A stretch of DNA of 64,000 nucleotides from Candidatus Calditenuaceae archaeon (GTDB taxonomy: Archaea > Thermoproteota > Nitrososphaeria_A > Caldarchaeales > Calditenuaceae): NCBI GenBank assembly GCA_025058175.1, contig JANXED010000003.1, positions 31,184 through 95,183 on the forward strand, in the 5' to 3' direction. A program made the translations under genes and the position numbers. The number at the start of each line of letters is the position of its first letter. Positions within the stretch are counted from its first letter, which is position 1. Below, in pieces: positions 40,081 through 48,389 of the stretch. The notes beneath the pieces were generated by a model. That model ran no database searches. It was not told the origin of the DNA and was given only the letters and a program-made list of their open reading frames with translations.

Positions 40081-43000
40081 TTGGTCCACCTGAAGCGGAT
40101 AACGCTGCAGGGGTTCAAGTCGTTCCCGCCGAAGAGGCAGACGATCGAGCTCGTGAAGGGGCTGGTCGTGATCGCCGGCCCCAACGGGAGCGGTAAGAGC
40201 AACATCATCGACGCGGTCAAGTTCGCGTTCGGCGAGCTGAGCACACACGCGCTGAGGGTCTCGAGGATGTCGGAGCTGATCAACCAGTCCGAGTCCGGGG
40301 GCGCGGCTCAGTCCGCGAGGGTCACGGTAGTCCTCGACAACTCCGACAGGGCGATACCCCTTGACGCCGACGAGGTAACGATCACAAGGAGGCTGCTCCC
40401 GACCGGCGAGAGCGAGTACGTCGTCAACAACAAGACCGTGGGGAGGACTGACCTCCTGAGCCTGCTCGCGGCAGCGAACCTGAGGCCCTCGGGCTTCAAC
40501 GTCGTCAGCCAAGGCGCGGTCCTCGGGATAGCTGAAATGGGGCCGGACGACCTGAGGGAGCTGATAGAGGAGGTCGCGGGGACCGCGGAGTTCGACCAGA
40601 GGAAGGAGGAGGCGCTGAAGGAGCTCGAGAGGGCCGAGAGGAACGTCGCGGTCGCGAAGGCCGGCGCTGAGGAGGTGAGGAAGAGGCTCGTCCAACTCGA
40701 GGTAGAGTGGTTCGACCTTTCCAGGAGGAGTCACGTCGCGGCCGAGCTCGAGGCCCTCAGGAGGCGCGAGGTGGTCGGGGAGCTATCCCGGATCGACCAG
40801 GAGCTGATGCGGCTCTCCGAGTCGATCGCAGCACTACAGGAGCGGAGGGAGACGAAAGTCCGGGAGCTCGAGTCGATCAGGAGGAGGCTCTCCGAGGTGG
40901 AGGCAGAGGCCTTTGCGGTCCGCAGAGAAGAGGAGGAGTTGGTCACTAGGGCGAGGGCGCTCGCTTCGGAGCTGGCGTCGGCGAGGGCGTCGATCGAGAG
41001 GCTCAGGACCAGAATGCGGGACTCGGGCCAGAGGTACGCCGAGGCGAAGAGGAGGGCGGCTGCGATGGCGGCTGCCGTGGCCGCCGACGCAGCGAGGTTG
41101 AGGTCGCTCGAGGAGGAGGTCGCCGCGCTGGAGTCGAGGGAGTCGGAGCTCTCGGAGGAGCTGAGGCGGGTCGAGGCGAGGCTCTCGGAAGTTGCGGCCA
41201 GGGCTGCGGCGCTGCGGTCAGCGCTCGCGGAGTACGAGTCGAGGCTGAGGTCTGTCTCCGAGGAGAGGGTAAGGCTCCTCAGGGAGGCATCGGAGGTCGA
41301 CGGTGAGCTCTCGGCGCTAGCGGGCGAGGAGGCGAGGCTCGTCGCCAAGCTCGAGTCGCTTAGGTCCGAGATCGCGGCGAAGGCAGATCGCCTCACCAAG
41401 GTGAGGGCCGAGCTCGAGGAGGTCCAGGCGAGGAGGGCGGATGTCCTGAAGAGCCTCGAGGGCGGGAAGAGGTTGGTAGAAGCGCTCGAGTCGAGGGCCG
41501 GCGAGCTCGAGGCGAGGAGGACCGAGCTGATGGGGGCGCTGAGGGAGGCGGAGTCGAGGGCGTTCTCCGTCGACGGTGGGCAAGCAGCGCGTCCAGAGTC
41601 GGTCAAGAGGCTCAGGGCCCTGCTGGGTGACCGCGCGGTCGGCGTACTGAGGGACCTCGTCTCGTTCCCCGAGGCCCTCGCTCCGGTCTTCGAGCGGGCC
41701 CTCGGCGAGCTCTTGGACGCCATAGTCGTGAGGAGAGACTCGGACGCCCTCGCGGTTGTGCTGGCGGCCTCAGAGCTCAACCTACGCGTCCACGCGATCA
41801 GCGTGGAAGGCCGGGGGAGGTGCGACGGGAGAGGGGGCAGGTGTCTGGCTTGTCTGGCGGAGTGCGCGTCGGAGGAAGCGAAAGCCGCGCTTCACGTCGC
41901 GCTCTACTGCGCTGAGGTGGTCGAGGGGCCCTCCTTCCCCGCGGGAAGGGCTGCGGTCACACCGCACGGGGCCGTCCACGACGGCCGCGGGATCTTCGCC
42001 TCACTGGGAGGCGTAGTCTCCGAGTCCGAGCTGAGGGAAGAGATGAAGGCGGTCGCGGGGCTCACCGCGCGGATCAGGTCCCTGCTCAGGGACGTCGAGT
42101 CGGAGCTCGAGAGGGTGAGGGGCGAGGCCGGAGCCGTCCGGGAGAAGGAGTCGGAGCTACGGGGCGAGCTGAGGTCGCTCGAGTCGAGGGAGTCGGAGCT
42201 CAGATCCCAGGAGAGGGCGGTCGCGGCCGACCTGAGGAGGCTCGAGTCCGAGGCCTCGAAGTTGGAGGCCAAGCTCTCGGGCATACCGGCCAGATTCTCT
42301 AAGCTTCGAGCCCGAAGGGAGGAGATCGAGAGATCGATAAGGTCCGTCACCGCGCCGGACCCTCCCGACGTCGAGAGGGACAAGCTGGACGGCCTGACCA
42401 AGGAGCAATTCGTCCTGGCTGAGGAGCGCTCGAGGATCTCGGCGGAGCTGAAGAGGTTGAGGGAGAGGCTCAACTCTGTGTCGAGCGAGCTGGTCGCCCT
42501 TCGATCTAGGATCACGAACACTCCAACGAGGCTGGAGGAGCTCGAGAGGGTCGCGGCCGAGCAGCTGGGCAGGGTCATGGCCGCTGCGCAGGAGTACGCG
42601 GAGGTCCTGAGGGTCGCAAGGGGCAAGGAATCTGAGCTCTCGAGGCTCGAGGAGCGGCTCCGGCTACTGAGGGCCAAGTCTGTGGAGGTCTCCGAGGCCA
42701 TGAGGTCGCTGAGGGAGAGCGCCGACTCGCTCCCGCAAGACATCGCGGCGATCGACTCGGAGCTGGAGTCCCTGAAGCTGGCGAGGGTCGAGCTGGCCTC
42801 GAGAAGGAGGGCCCTCGAGGAGAGAATGCGTGAGTTCGGAGGTCAGTCCGACGTGCAGTCACTAGAGCTCCCGGACCGCATCGCTGAGGAGCTGAAGTCC
42901 TCGCTTGAGCAGGAGCTGAAGGAGCTGGAGCTCGTCAACCAGCTTGCGGCCATACAGTACGGCGAGGTCTCCGCGGCGTACAGGCAGAGGTCCGCGAGGA

Positions 43001-43533
43001 TCTCGGAGCTCGAGTCCGAGCGGAACGAGATCCTGAAGCTGATCGAGGAGATCGACTCGCAGAAGCTGAAGGCCGTCGCCGAGACGGTGAGGAGGGTCTC
43101 GGAGGGATTCGGGAACTACTTCAGCAGGTTAACGGGCGGCGACGGGTGGCTGGAGTTCACCGACCCCCAGAACCCACTCGAGTCGGGGATCGAGATGGTC
43201 GTCAGGTTCCCCGGTAAGGCCCCGAGGTCCGCGAGGGGCGTCAGCGGTGGCGAGAAGACCGTCTCCGCGGTAGCCCTGCTTCTGTCCCTTCAGTCCCTCA
43301 CGCCCGCTGACTTCCTGATCTTCGACGAGGTCGACGCCCACCTCGACGCAGCATACTCCGCGAACCTCGCGGAGCTTCTGAAGGAGATGTCCGAGAGGAT
43401 ACAGATAATCGTCGTGAGCCTGAAGGACATCGTCGCTGAGAAGGCCGACCTCCTGATCGGGGTCTACGGGAGGAACGGAGCCTCGAACGTGATCGCCGCG
43501 AGGCTCGGTGAGGTCCTTGAGGGGAAGGCGTGA
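40081..43533 (+). CDS. smc: chromosome segregation protein SMC with Cys-rich hinge insert
   Basis: The 1150-residue SMC has Walker A GPNGSGKSN near residue 33, long coiled coils (about 165-505 and 650-990), a hinge (about 510-650), a C-terminal signature VSGGEKTVSAVALLL and Walker B DFLIFDEVDAHLD. Inside the hinge, CDGRGGRCLACLAEC gives Cys 581, 588, 591 and 595, with another at 610. This is an unusual zinc-site-like pattern for an SMC hinge. SMC entraps DNA with ScpA/ScpB to organise and segregate chromosomes. It starts at TTG 40081, 27 bp after a TATTAA-like box (GCATTAAGG), and overlaps scpA by 26 bp. Confidence 0.95.
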   Translation: MVHLKRITLQGFKSFPPKRQTIELVKGLVVIAGPNGSGKSNIIDAVKFAFGELSTHALRVSRMSELINQSESGGAAQSARVTVVLDNSDRAIPLDADEVTITRRLLPTGESEYVVNNKTVGRTDLLSLLAAANLRPSGFNVVSQGAVLGIAEMGPDDLRELIEEVAGTAEFDQRKEEALKELERAERNVAVAKAGAEEVRKRLVQLEVEWFDLSRRSHVAAELEALRRREVVGELSRIDQELMRLSESIAALQERRETKVRELESIRRRLSEVEAEAFAVRREEEELVTRARALASELASARASIERLRTRMRDSGQRYAEAKRRAAAMAAAVAADAARLRSLEEEVAALESRESELSEELRRVEARLSEVAARAAALRSALAEYESRLRSVSEERVRLLREASEVDGELSALAGEEARLVAKLESLRSEIAAKADRLTKVRAELEEVQARRADVLKSLEGGKRLVEALESRAGELEARRTELMGALREAESRAFSVDGGQAARPESVKRLRALLGDRAVGVLRDLVSFPEALAPVFERALGELLDAIVVRRDSDALAVVLAASELNLRVHAISVEGRGRCDGRGGRCLACLAECASEEAKAALHVALYCAEVVEGPSFPAGRAAVTPHGAVHDGRGIFASLGGVVSESELREEMKAVAGLTARIRSLLRDVESELERVRGEAGAVREKESELRGELRSLESRESELRSQERAVAADLRRLESEASKLEAKLSGIPARFSKLRARREEIERSIRSVTAPDPPDVERDKLDGLTKEQFVLAEERSRISAELKRLRERLNSVSSELVALRSRITNTPTRLEELERVAAEQLGRVMAAAQEYAEVLRVARGKESELSRLEERLRLLRAKSVEVSEAMRSLRESADSLPQDIAAIDSELESLKLARVELASRRRALEERMREFGGQSDVQSLELPDRIAEELKSSLEQELKELELVNQLAAIQYGEVSAAYRQRSARISELESERNEILKLIEEIDSQKLKAVAETVRRVSEGFGNYFSRLTGGDGWLEFTDPQNPLESGIEMVVRFPGKAPRSARGVSGGEKTVSAVALLLSLQSLTPADFLIFDEVDAHLDAAYSANLAELLKEMSERIQIIVVSLKDIVAEKADLLIGVYGRNGASNVIAARLGEVLEGKA

Positions 43534-44167
43534 CGTCGTCGAGGAGCTAGGTTGGAGGGTCCTCCTGAACCCCGCGGCGGTCAAGAGGCTGGACCCCTGG
43601 AGTCTGAGGCTCGTCCCGATGCTCAGGGAGTTCGCGGCCGCCTTCAGGTCCTCCGAGGTCAACTTCGGGCACGCGGGGATCGTGGTCCTCTCCGCCTCGA
43701 CGGTCCACAGGGAGAAGTCCGAGAGGCTCGAAGTCGAGGAGGAACGCACCAGGCCCGAGAGGCCTGACCTGGTCGTTCCGCCTCCGATAGAGATACCGCT
43801 GAGGGGCGACGTGATCAGCGCGACCCTTCTGGACGTCGTGAGGGCCTTGAGGTCGGTCCTAGAGAGGATGCAAGGGGAGCGGGTGGGGAAGTTCGAGCAG
43901 ATCAACGTCGACGTCAAGCTGGACGACTACCTGATCAGGATCGAGGAGGAGTTCGAGTCCTTCGTCAAGGAGCTTGAGGAGTTCTTCTCAGGGAGGGAGG
44001 TCGCCTCGCTCCTCGAGCTGATATCGGGGCTCGACAGGCTCTCCGCGGTGAAGCGGATCATCCTCCTCCTATTCGCGGCCAATAGGGGCTACGTCGACTT
44101 GGTCCAGGAGGAAGGCAGCCTCGACGTCCTAGTGAGGTGGGGAAGGGGTGGCGCGGGGCAGGCTTAG
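43508..44167 (+). CDS. scpA: kleisin ScpA
   Basis: The 219-residue protein from GTG 43508 has the kleisin N-terminal helices (LNPAAVKRLDPWSLRLVPMLREFAAAF), a divergent middle and a C-terminal winged helix (IISATLLDVVRALRSVLERM to LISGLDRLSAVKRIILLLFAANRGYV). It bridges the SMC heads and binds ScpB. It overlaps smc by 26 bp and scpB by 20 bp, so stoichiometry is probably set by coupled translation. Confidence 0.88.
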   Translation: MRSLRGRRDVVEELGWRVLLNPAAVKRLDPWSLRLVPMLREFAAAFRSSEVNFGHAGIVVLSASTVHREKSERLEVEEERTRPERPDLVVPPPIEIPLRGDVISATLLDVVRALRSVLERMQGERVGKFEQINVDVKLDDYLIRIEEEFESFVKELEEFFSGREVASLLELISGLDRLSAVKRIILLLFAANRGYVDLVQEEGSLDVLVRWGRGGAGQA

Positions 44168-44732
44168 CGAGGTCGAGGCAAGGGTCGTCGTCGAGGCGAT
44201 CCTCTTCGCGGCGAACAGGCCGGTCGAGCTGAGGTCGCTGATGAGGGCCACTGGTTGGAGGAGCCAAAGGGAGGTGGTCAAGCTGCTGAGGGAGCTCAAG
44301 AGGGAGTACGACGAGCAGGGGAGGGCCTTCACGCTCAGCGAGCTGCCCAACGACCGCTTCCTCCTCCACGTCCGTCACGAGCTCCTCCCGATCGTCAGGA
44401 GGCACTACAGGGGCTCGCTCCTCTCGACGTCCGCCCTCAAGACGCTCTCCTTCATCGCTTACCACCAGCCGATCGAGATGACGGCGGTCGCTGCGGTTAG
44501 GGGCTCGAGGGCCTACGCTCAGGTCAGGGAGCTCGAGGAGCTCGGTCTGATCGAGGTCGAGCGGAGGGGCCGGAGTAGGGTCCTAAGGACCTCGCATCTC
44601 TTCTCGACGCTGATCGGAGCGGAGGGTTCCGGGGCGAGGGTCAAGAGGCTGATCGAGCAGGCGCTCCGGCTGACCGGTGACCAAGCGAGGGAAGGAGGTC
44701 AGGAGGAACGGCGGGCAGGTGAGCATAAGTGA
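44148..44732 (+). CDS. scpB: segregation/condensation protein ScpB
   Basis: The 194-residue protein from GTG 44148 has two winged helices. The first is VEAILFAANRPVELRSLMRATG and the second is LKTLSFIAYHQPIEMTAVAAVRGSRAYAQVRELEELGLIEVE, the typical ScpB signature, followed by VLRTSHLFSTLIG. It binds the ScpA middle region. Presence of full SMC-ScpAB argues against a Sulfolobus-like host. Confidence 0.9.
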   Translation: MARGRLSEVEARVVVEAILFAANRPVELRSLMRATGWRSQREVVKLLRELKREYDEQGRAFTLSELPNDRFLLHVRHELLPIVRRHYRGSLLSTSALKTLSFIAYHQPIEMTAVAAVRGSRAYAQVRELEELGLIEVERRGRSRVLRTSHLFSTLIGAEGSGARVKRLIEQALRLTGDQAREGGQEERRAGEHK

Positions 44733-44756
44733 TTTATTAAATTGCTTAATAATCGG

Positions 44757-45588
44757 ATGCCCGCGGACCTGACCGAGATGTCGGTGAAGTTCGCTTCGGA
44801 GGTCGGGGAGAAGGAGATCGCCAGCACGATCGTCTCGAAGTTCGCGGAGCAGCTGCTCGGAGCCCTGGAGAGCGACGTCGTCGTAGTGGGCGGCGGGCCC
44901 GCGGGGCTGATGGCCGCAAGGGACCTAGCGCTCAGGGGCGTGAAGGTGCTGCTCGTCGAGCAGAACAACTACCTCGGCGGAGGCTTCTGGATCGGAGGAT
45001 ACCTCATGAACGTGGCGACGTTCAGGCACCCCGCTGAAACCGTCCTCGACGAGCTGGGCATCAGGTACTAGAGGGTCTCCGACGGCCTCTTCGCGACTCC
45101 GGCTCCCTACGCGTGCTCCAAGCTGATCGCAACGACCCTCGAGGCCGGAGTCCGGGTCCTCAACATGACCCAGCTCGAGGACCTCGTCCTGAGGGACGGC
45201 AGGGTATCAGGGGTCGTCGTGAATTGGACGCCAGTGAAGTCACTCCCCCAAACTGATCACTTGCCTGGACCCAATCGCGATCGAGTCGAAGCTCGTGATC
45301 GACGCCACCGGACACGACGCCGCCGCAGTCAGGAAGCTCGAGGAACGGGGGCTCTTGAAGGTTCCTGGGATGAGCCCGATGTGGGTCGAGAGGTCGGAGG
45401 ACTCGGTCGTCGAGCGGACCGGCGAGGTCTTCCCAGGGCTGATGGTGGCGGGGATGTCGGTCGCGGAGGCGTTCGGTCTCCCGCGGATGGGCCCGACCTT
45501 CGGTGCGATGCTGCTCTCCGGTCGCAAAGCAGCCGAGATCGCTCTGGACAAGCTGCGCGAGCTCGAAGTCGAGGCCAGGACGGTCTGA
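44757..45588 (+). pseudogene. thi4: thi4 thiazole synthase, broken by a stop and a frameshift
   Basis: The sequence starts at ATG 44757 with a clear Thi4: DVVVVGGGPAGLMAARDLALRG then LVEQNNYLGGGFWIGG. An in-frame TAG at 45069-45071 follows LDELGIRY. The same frame resumes with RVSDGLFATPAPYACSKLI and [13 protein letters not shown], then shifts. Removing one C from the five-C run near 45246-45250 restores [25 protein letters not shown], which continues to 45588 ([31 protein letters not shown]). Thi4 makes the thiazole of thiamin. Cys in ITCLDP matches the suicide-sulfur Cys of single-turnover Thi4s. It is a decayed gene unless both lesions are assembly errors. Confidence 0.85.
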
Positions 45589-45713
45589 CTCGGTCGCGGA
45601 ACTCACGGCTAACTCTCGAATTTCTCGTGATAACGTGTGATCGACCGCGGTAGGACCTATCCTCTACACGTGAGAGGTTTATGAGCTAGCTGAAGATCAC
45701 CCGTGAACGGGGA

Positions 45714-45787
45714 GCCTGGGTAGTATAGCCAGGTTAGTATACCGGCCTGTCGAGCCGGTGACCCGGGTTCAAATCCCGGCCCAGGCG
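45714..45787 (+). tRNA. tRNA-Asp (GUC)
   Basis: Acceptor GCCTGGG pairs with CCCAGGC and discriminator G, the anticodon loop CTGTCGA gives GTC, and the T-arm is CCGGG-TTCAAAT-CCCGG. No intron and no encoded CCA. A TATA-like GGTTTATGAG is about 30 bp upstream. Confidence 0.95.
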
Positions 45788-45809
45788 TCTTATGACGTCT
45801 ACAATTCGT

Positions 45810-46871
45810 TCAGTGCGACCTCGTTATAAGGAACTCCGCGAGCTCCCTAAGGGCCCTCTTCGGTGCTGAGTCGGGTAGGACGCCGTCGAGCCCCGCCCAT
45901 GCCTCCTCAACCAATCTCCTCGAGAAGGACTTCGCATATTCTACTGATCCAGCTGAAAGAATAAGATCTATTGCCTCCCTGATCAGGGAAGAGTCGGATG
46001 TCCTGGAGTCAAGTATCTCCCTGAGCCTCCTCGAGCTCTCCGGGGGCAGGACCCTCATCGCGTGGACGACCATCAGCGTCCTCTTCCCCTCCCTTATGTC
46101 GCCGCCTATTTCCTTACCGTACTCCCTCTCTTCCCCGACGAGGTTGAGGACGTCGTCCTGGATCTGGAAGGCGACCGCGACCGAGTCACCGAACCTGACT
46201 AAAGCCGCCTCAGTCAACGGCTCGGCGTCAGCGAGGGCGCAGGCGAACCTGATCCCCATCCTCACCAGCGAGCCGGTCTTGAGGCTGCACATCGTGAGAT
46301 AGGTCATCTCGTCGTAGTTGGAGGAGAGCGACCTGTGCCAGGCTATGTCGATCGCCTGACCGAGGCTGAGGTTCGTCATCTCCTCGACGAAGGCCCTCAG
46401 GACCCTCTCGACCCTAGAAGGCGGAACGCTCCCGCGCCGGAGCGCTGCGGCCATCGGGAGGAAGTAGAGCGTGTTCCCCATGTTGATCGCGACGTCGACG
46501 CCGTAGATCACGTGGACGCAGGGCTTCCCCCTCCTGAGCTCGCTCTGGTCCTCCACGTCGTCGACCGCGAGGGTTCCGTTGTGAATCAGCTCAGTGACGG
46601 CCGCGAGGTCCGCGATCTCCTCCGCCCTCCCACCCAGCGCCTCGTAGGTCAGCATCGTCAGTACGGGCCTCCACCTCTTCCCACCCCTATCGAGGAGGTC
46701 CCACGCGGGGACGTTGACCGACTTCGAGATCGCCTCGGCATCGAACCGTGCCCCTTTCAACCCCGTGACGCTCCTGAGGTATTCCTCGTCGGAGGTCCTC
46801 GGGAGGACGGACTCCATCGACGCGCCAATCAGCCTCAGGTACCTCGATGAGAGCTCCTCCAGCGCCCCCAA
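45810..46871 (-). CDS. geranylgeranyl/polyprenyl diphosphate synthase
   Basis: The 353-residue trans-prenyl synthase has the first Asp-rich motif in TLAVDDVEDQSELRRGKP, preceded by LLDRGGKRWRPVLTML, and the second in AVAFQIQDDVLNLVGEEREYGKEIGGD, followed by GKRTLM. It condenses IPP with allylic diphosphates to make the C20/C25 chains of archaeal ether lipids. TTG 46871 is the start; a minus-strand GTAAATAGG lies about 25-30 bp upstream. Confidence 0.9.
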   Translation of the reverse strand: MGALEELSSRYLRLIGASMESVLPRTSDEEYLRSVTGLKGARFDAEAISKSVNVPAWDLLDRGGKRWRPVLTMLTYEALGGRAEEIADLAAVTELIHNGTLAVDDVEDQSELRRGKPCVHVIYGVDVAINMGNTLYFLPMAAALRRGSVPPSRVERVLRAFVEEMTNLSLGQAIDIAWHRSLSSNYDEMTYLTMCSLKTGSLVRMGIRFACALADAEPLTEAALVRFGDSVAVAFQIQDDVLNLVGEEREYGKEIGGDIREGKRTLMVVHAMRVLPPESSRRLREILDSRTSDSSLIREAIDLILSAGSVEYAKSFSRRLVEEAWAGLDGVLPDSAPKRALRELAEFLITRSH

Positions 46872-46923
46872 CCCGACCCCTGGCGCTCTCCACGCCTATT
46901 TACCCGTGGCGGCCTGAGAGCGG

Positions 46924-47703
46924 TCAGATCGTCAACCCCGATGACCTCAGGAACTTCTGGACCCTCGAGGCCTCCTCCTCGTGGGCCTTGTTCAGCGCGA
47001 CCTTCTCGGCCAAGTACTCCATGTACTTCGCGTCCATGTTCCCGTACTTCCGTAGATAGCCCTCCGCGTTGTAGGCCTCATCGGCCTCCTGGAGGTACTG
47101 ACTCAACTCCTCGTCGGACGGCTCACGGTACCTGTCGACGTGGTAGACGACCTCGAGGGGCAGCCTCGGCCTGAGCGGCGGGGACTCGGCGGGCTGGCCT
47201 ATGCAGAGGAGAAAGAGCGGGACAACCCTCTCCGGGAGTCCCAGGGTCCTCGAGAACTCGTCCGGAGCCCTGAGCGGGTAGTCGAGGACGACGCTCCCCA
47301 ACGCCAGCGCCTCGGCCGCGATTATCATGTTCTCCATGAACATCGCCAGCTCCACGAGCATCTCGACCGTCTCGACCGGGTGCCTCTCGGACCTGAGCAG
47401 GTGCCTCTCCTTCAACATCGAGAATACCCTCGAGGTCCTCCTGAGGTCGAGGCAGACCAGAAGGACTAGCGGCGCCCTCAGCGGCGGGTCGTCGCCGACG
47501 ATCTCGATCAACCTCCTCCTCATTTCGGGGTCGCTCAGCCTGATCACAGAGTAGGACTGGTACACGCAGGGGGCCCTCTGCCCGGCCTCGACTATCAGCC
47601 TCGCCACCTCCTCTCCGACCGGCGTGCCCGAGAAGTACCTGATCGACCTGCGGTTGAGCATCACGCTGATCAGTCCCCGCCGCCTCAGGGAGGCTGCCCT
47701 CAT
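46924..47703 (-). CDS. nitroreductase-family flavoprotein
   Basis: The 259-residue protein has the FMN-binding NRRSIRYFSGTPV near residue 17, GQRAPCVYQSYSVI, and later IAAEALALGSVVLDY with LGLPERVVPLFLLCIGQPAE. The C-terminal 70 residues (AEGYLRKYGNMDAKYMEYLAEKVALNKAHEEE) are a helical extension beyond the usual fold. Family members reduce nitro or quinone compounds or act in cofactor chemistry; the substrate is not deducible. Start ATG 47703 or internal ATG 47661. Confidence 0.82.
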   Translation of the reverse strand: MRAASLRRRGLISVMLNRRSIRYFSGTPVGEEVARLIVEAGQRAPCVYQSYSVIRLSDPEMRRRLIEIVGDDPPLRAPLVLLVCLDLRRTSRVFSMLKERHLLRSERHPVETVEMLVELAMFMENMIIAAEALALGSVVLDYPLRAPDEFSRTLGLPERVVPLFLLCIGQPAESPPLRPRLPLEVVYHVDRYREPSDEELSQYLQEADEAYNAEGYLRKYGNMDAKYMEYLAEKVALNKAHEEEASRVQKFLRSSGLTI

Positions 47704-47785
47704 GCCAGTCCAGCCAGTCCTCGGTGCTAGTAAGAGTTACCGCAGAGGGTCTCCACAGCGCCCTCGGGGATCCGTTCACCCGGTC

Positions 47786-48352
47786 TTACTCGACGAAGAG
47801 CGGCAGGACGCCCAAGTGCTCCACGTCGTCGTGGACCTTGCCCTCGACCAGTATCGCGGCCTTCTTGTATACTTGGCCTCCGGCCCTCCTGACGAGGTCC
47901 TCGAGTGCCCTCATCGTCTCCTTAGTGCTGACGATGTCGTCGACGATCGCGACCCTCTTCCCCTCGAGGAGCCTCGCGTACCTCCCGTCCAGCGTGAGCG
48001 TCTGAGGCCTCTCGCTGGTGATGGGCTTGTAGGTGACCGTGATCGGGTTCTCCATGTACGGCAGCGCTCTCTTCCTCGCGATCACGTACTGCCTGTGTCC
48101 CAGGATTTTCGCGATCTCGTGGACCAGCGGGACGCCCTTCGTCTCTGAGGTGAAGAGGACCTCTGCCCCCTTCAGCTTCTCCGCTAGGAGCTTAGCGCAG
48201 TGGGAGATGAAGTCGACGTCGCCGAGGCTGTCGAAGTACGCGATGTAGAGCCTGTCGGAGACCTTCATCAGCGGGAGGGTCTTCCTGTATCCAGCGACCT
48301 CGAGTTCGTAGAACCTCCTGCCCTCGAGCGGGAGAATTACCTCCCCCTCCAA
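47786..48352 (-). CDS. phosphoribosyltransferase, adenine PRTase-like
   Basis: The 188-residue protein has the PRPP motif GKRVAIVDDIVSTKETMRAL and a hood region with FTSETKGVPLVHEIAKILG and YVIARKRALPYM. It matches Apt-like or PurR-type PRTases that salvage purines. TTG 48352 is the start; a minus-strand AGTTTATCAG is about 27-36 bp upstream, so it has its own promoter and is not tied to the lut operon. Confidence 0.82.
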   Translation of the reverse strand: MEGEVILPLEGRRFYELEVAGYRKTLPLMKVSDRLYIAYFDSLGDVDFISHCAKLLAEKLKGAEVLFTSETKGVPLVHEIAKILGHRQYVIARKRALPYMENPITVTYKPITSERPQTLTLDGRYARLLEGKRVAIVDDIVSTKETMRALEDLVRRAGGQVYKKAAILVEGKVHDDVEHLGVLPLFVE

Positions 48353-48389
48353 GCCGGACTTCTGCGAGGCGTCCCACTGATAAACTTTG

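Noticed and set aside
45069..45071. TAG in thi4 as pyrrolysine or recoded codon
   Set aside because: A separate frameshift breaks the gene further on, Thi4 has no reason for Pyl at this site, and no Pyl genes are seen.
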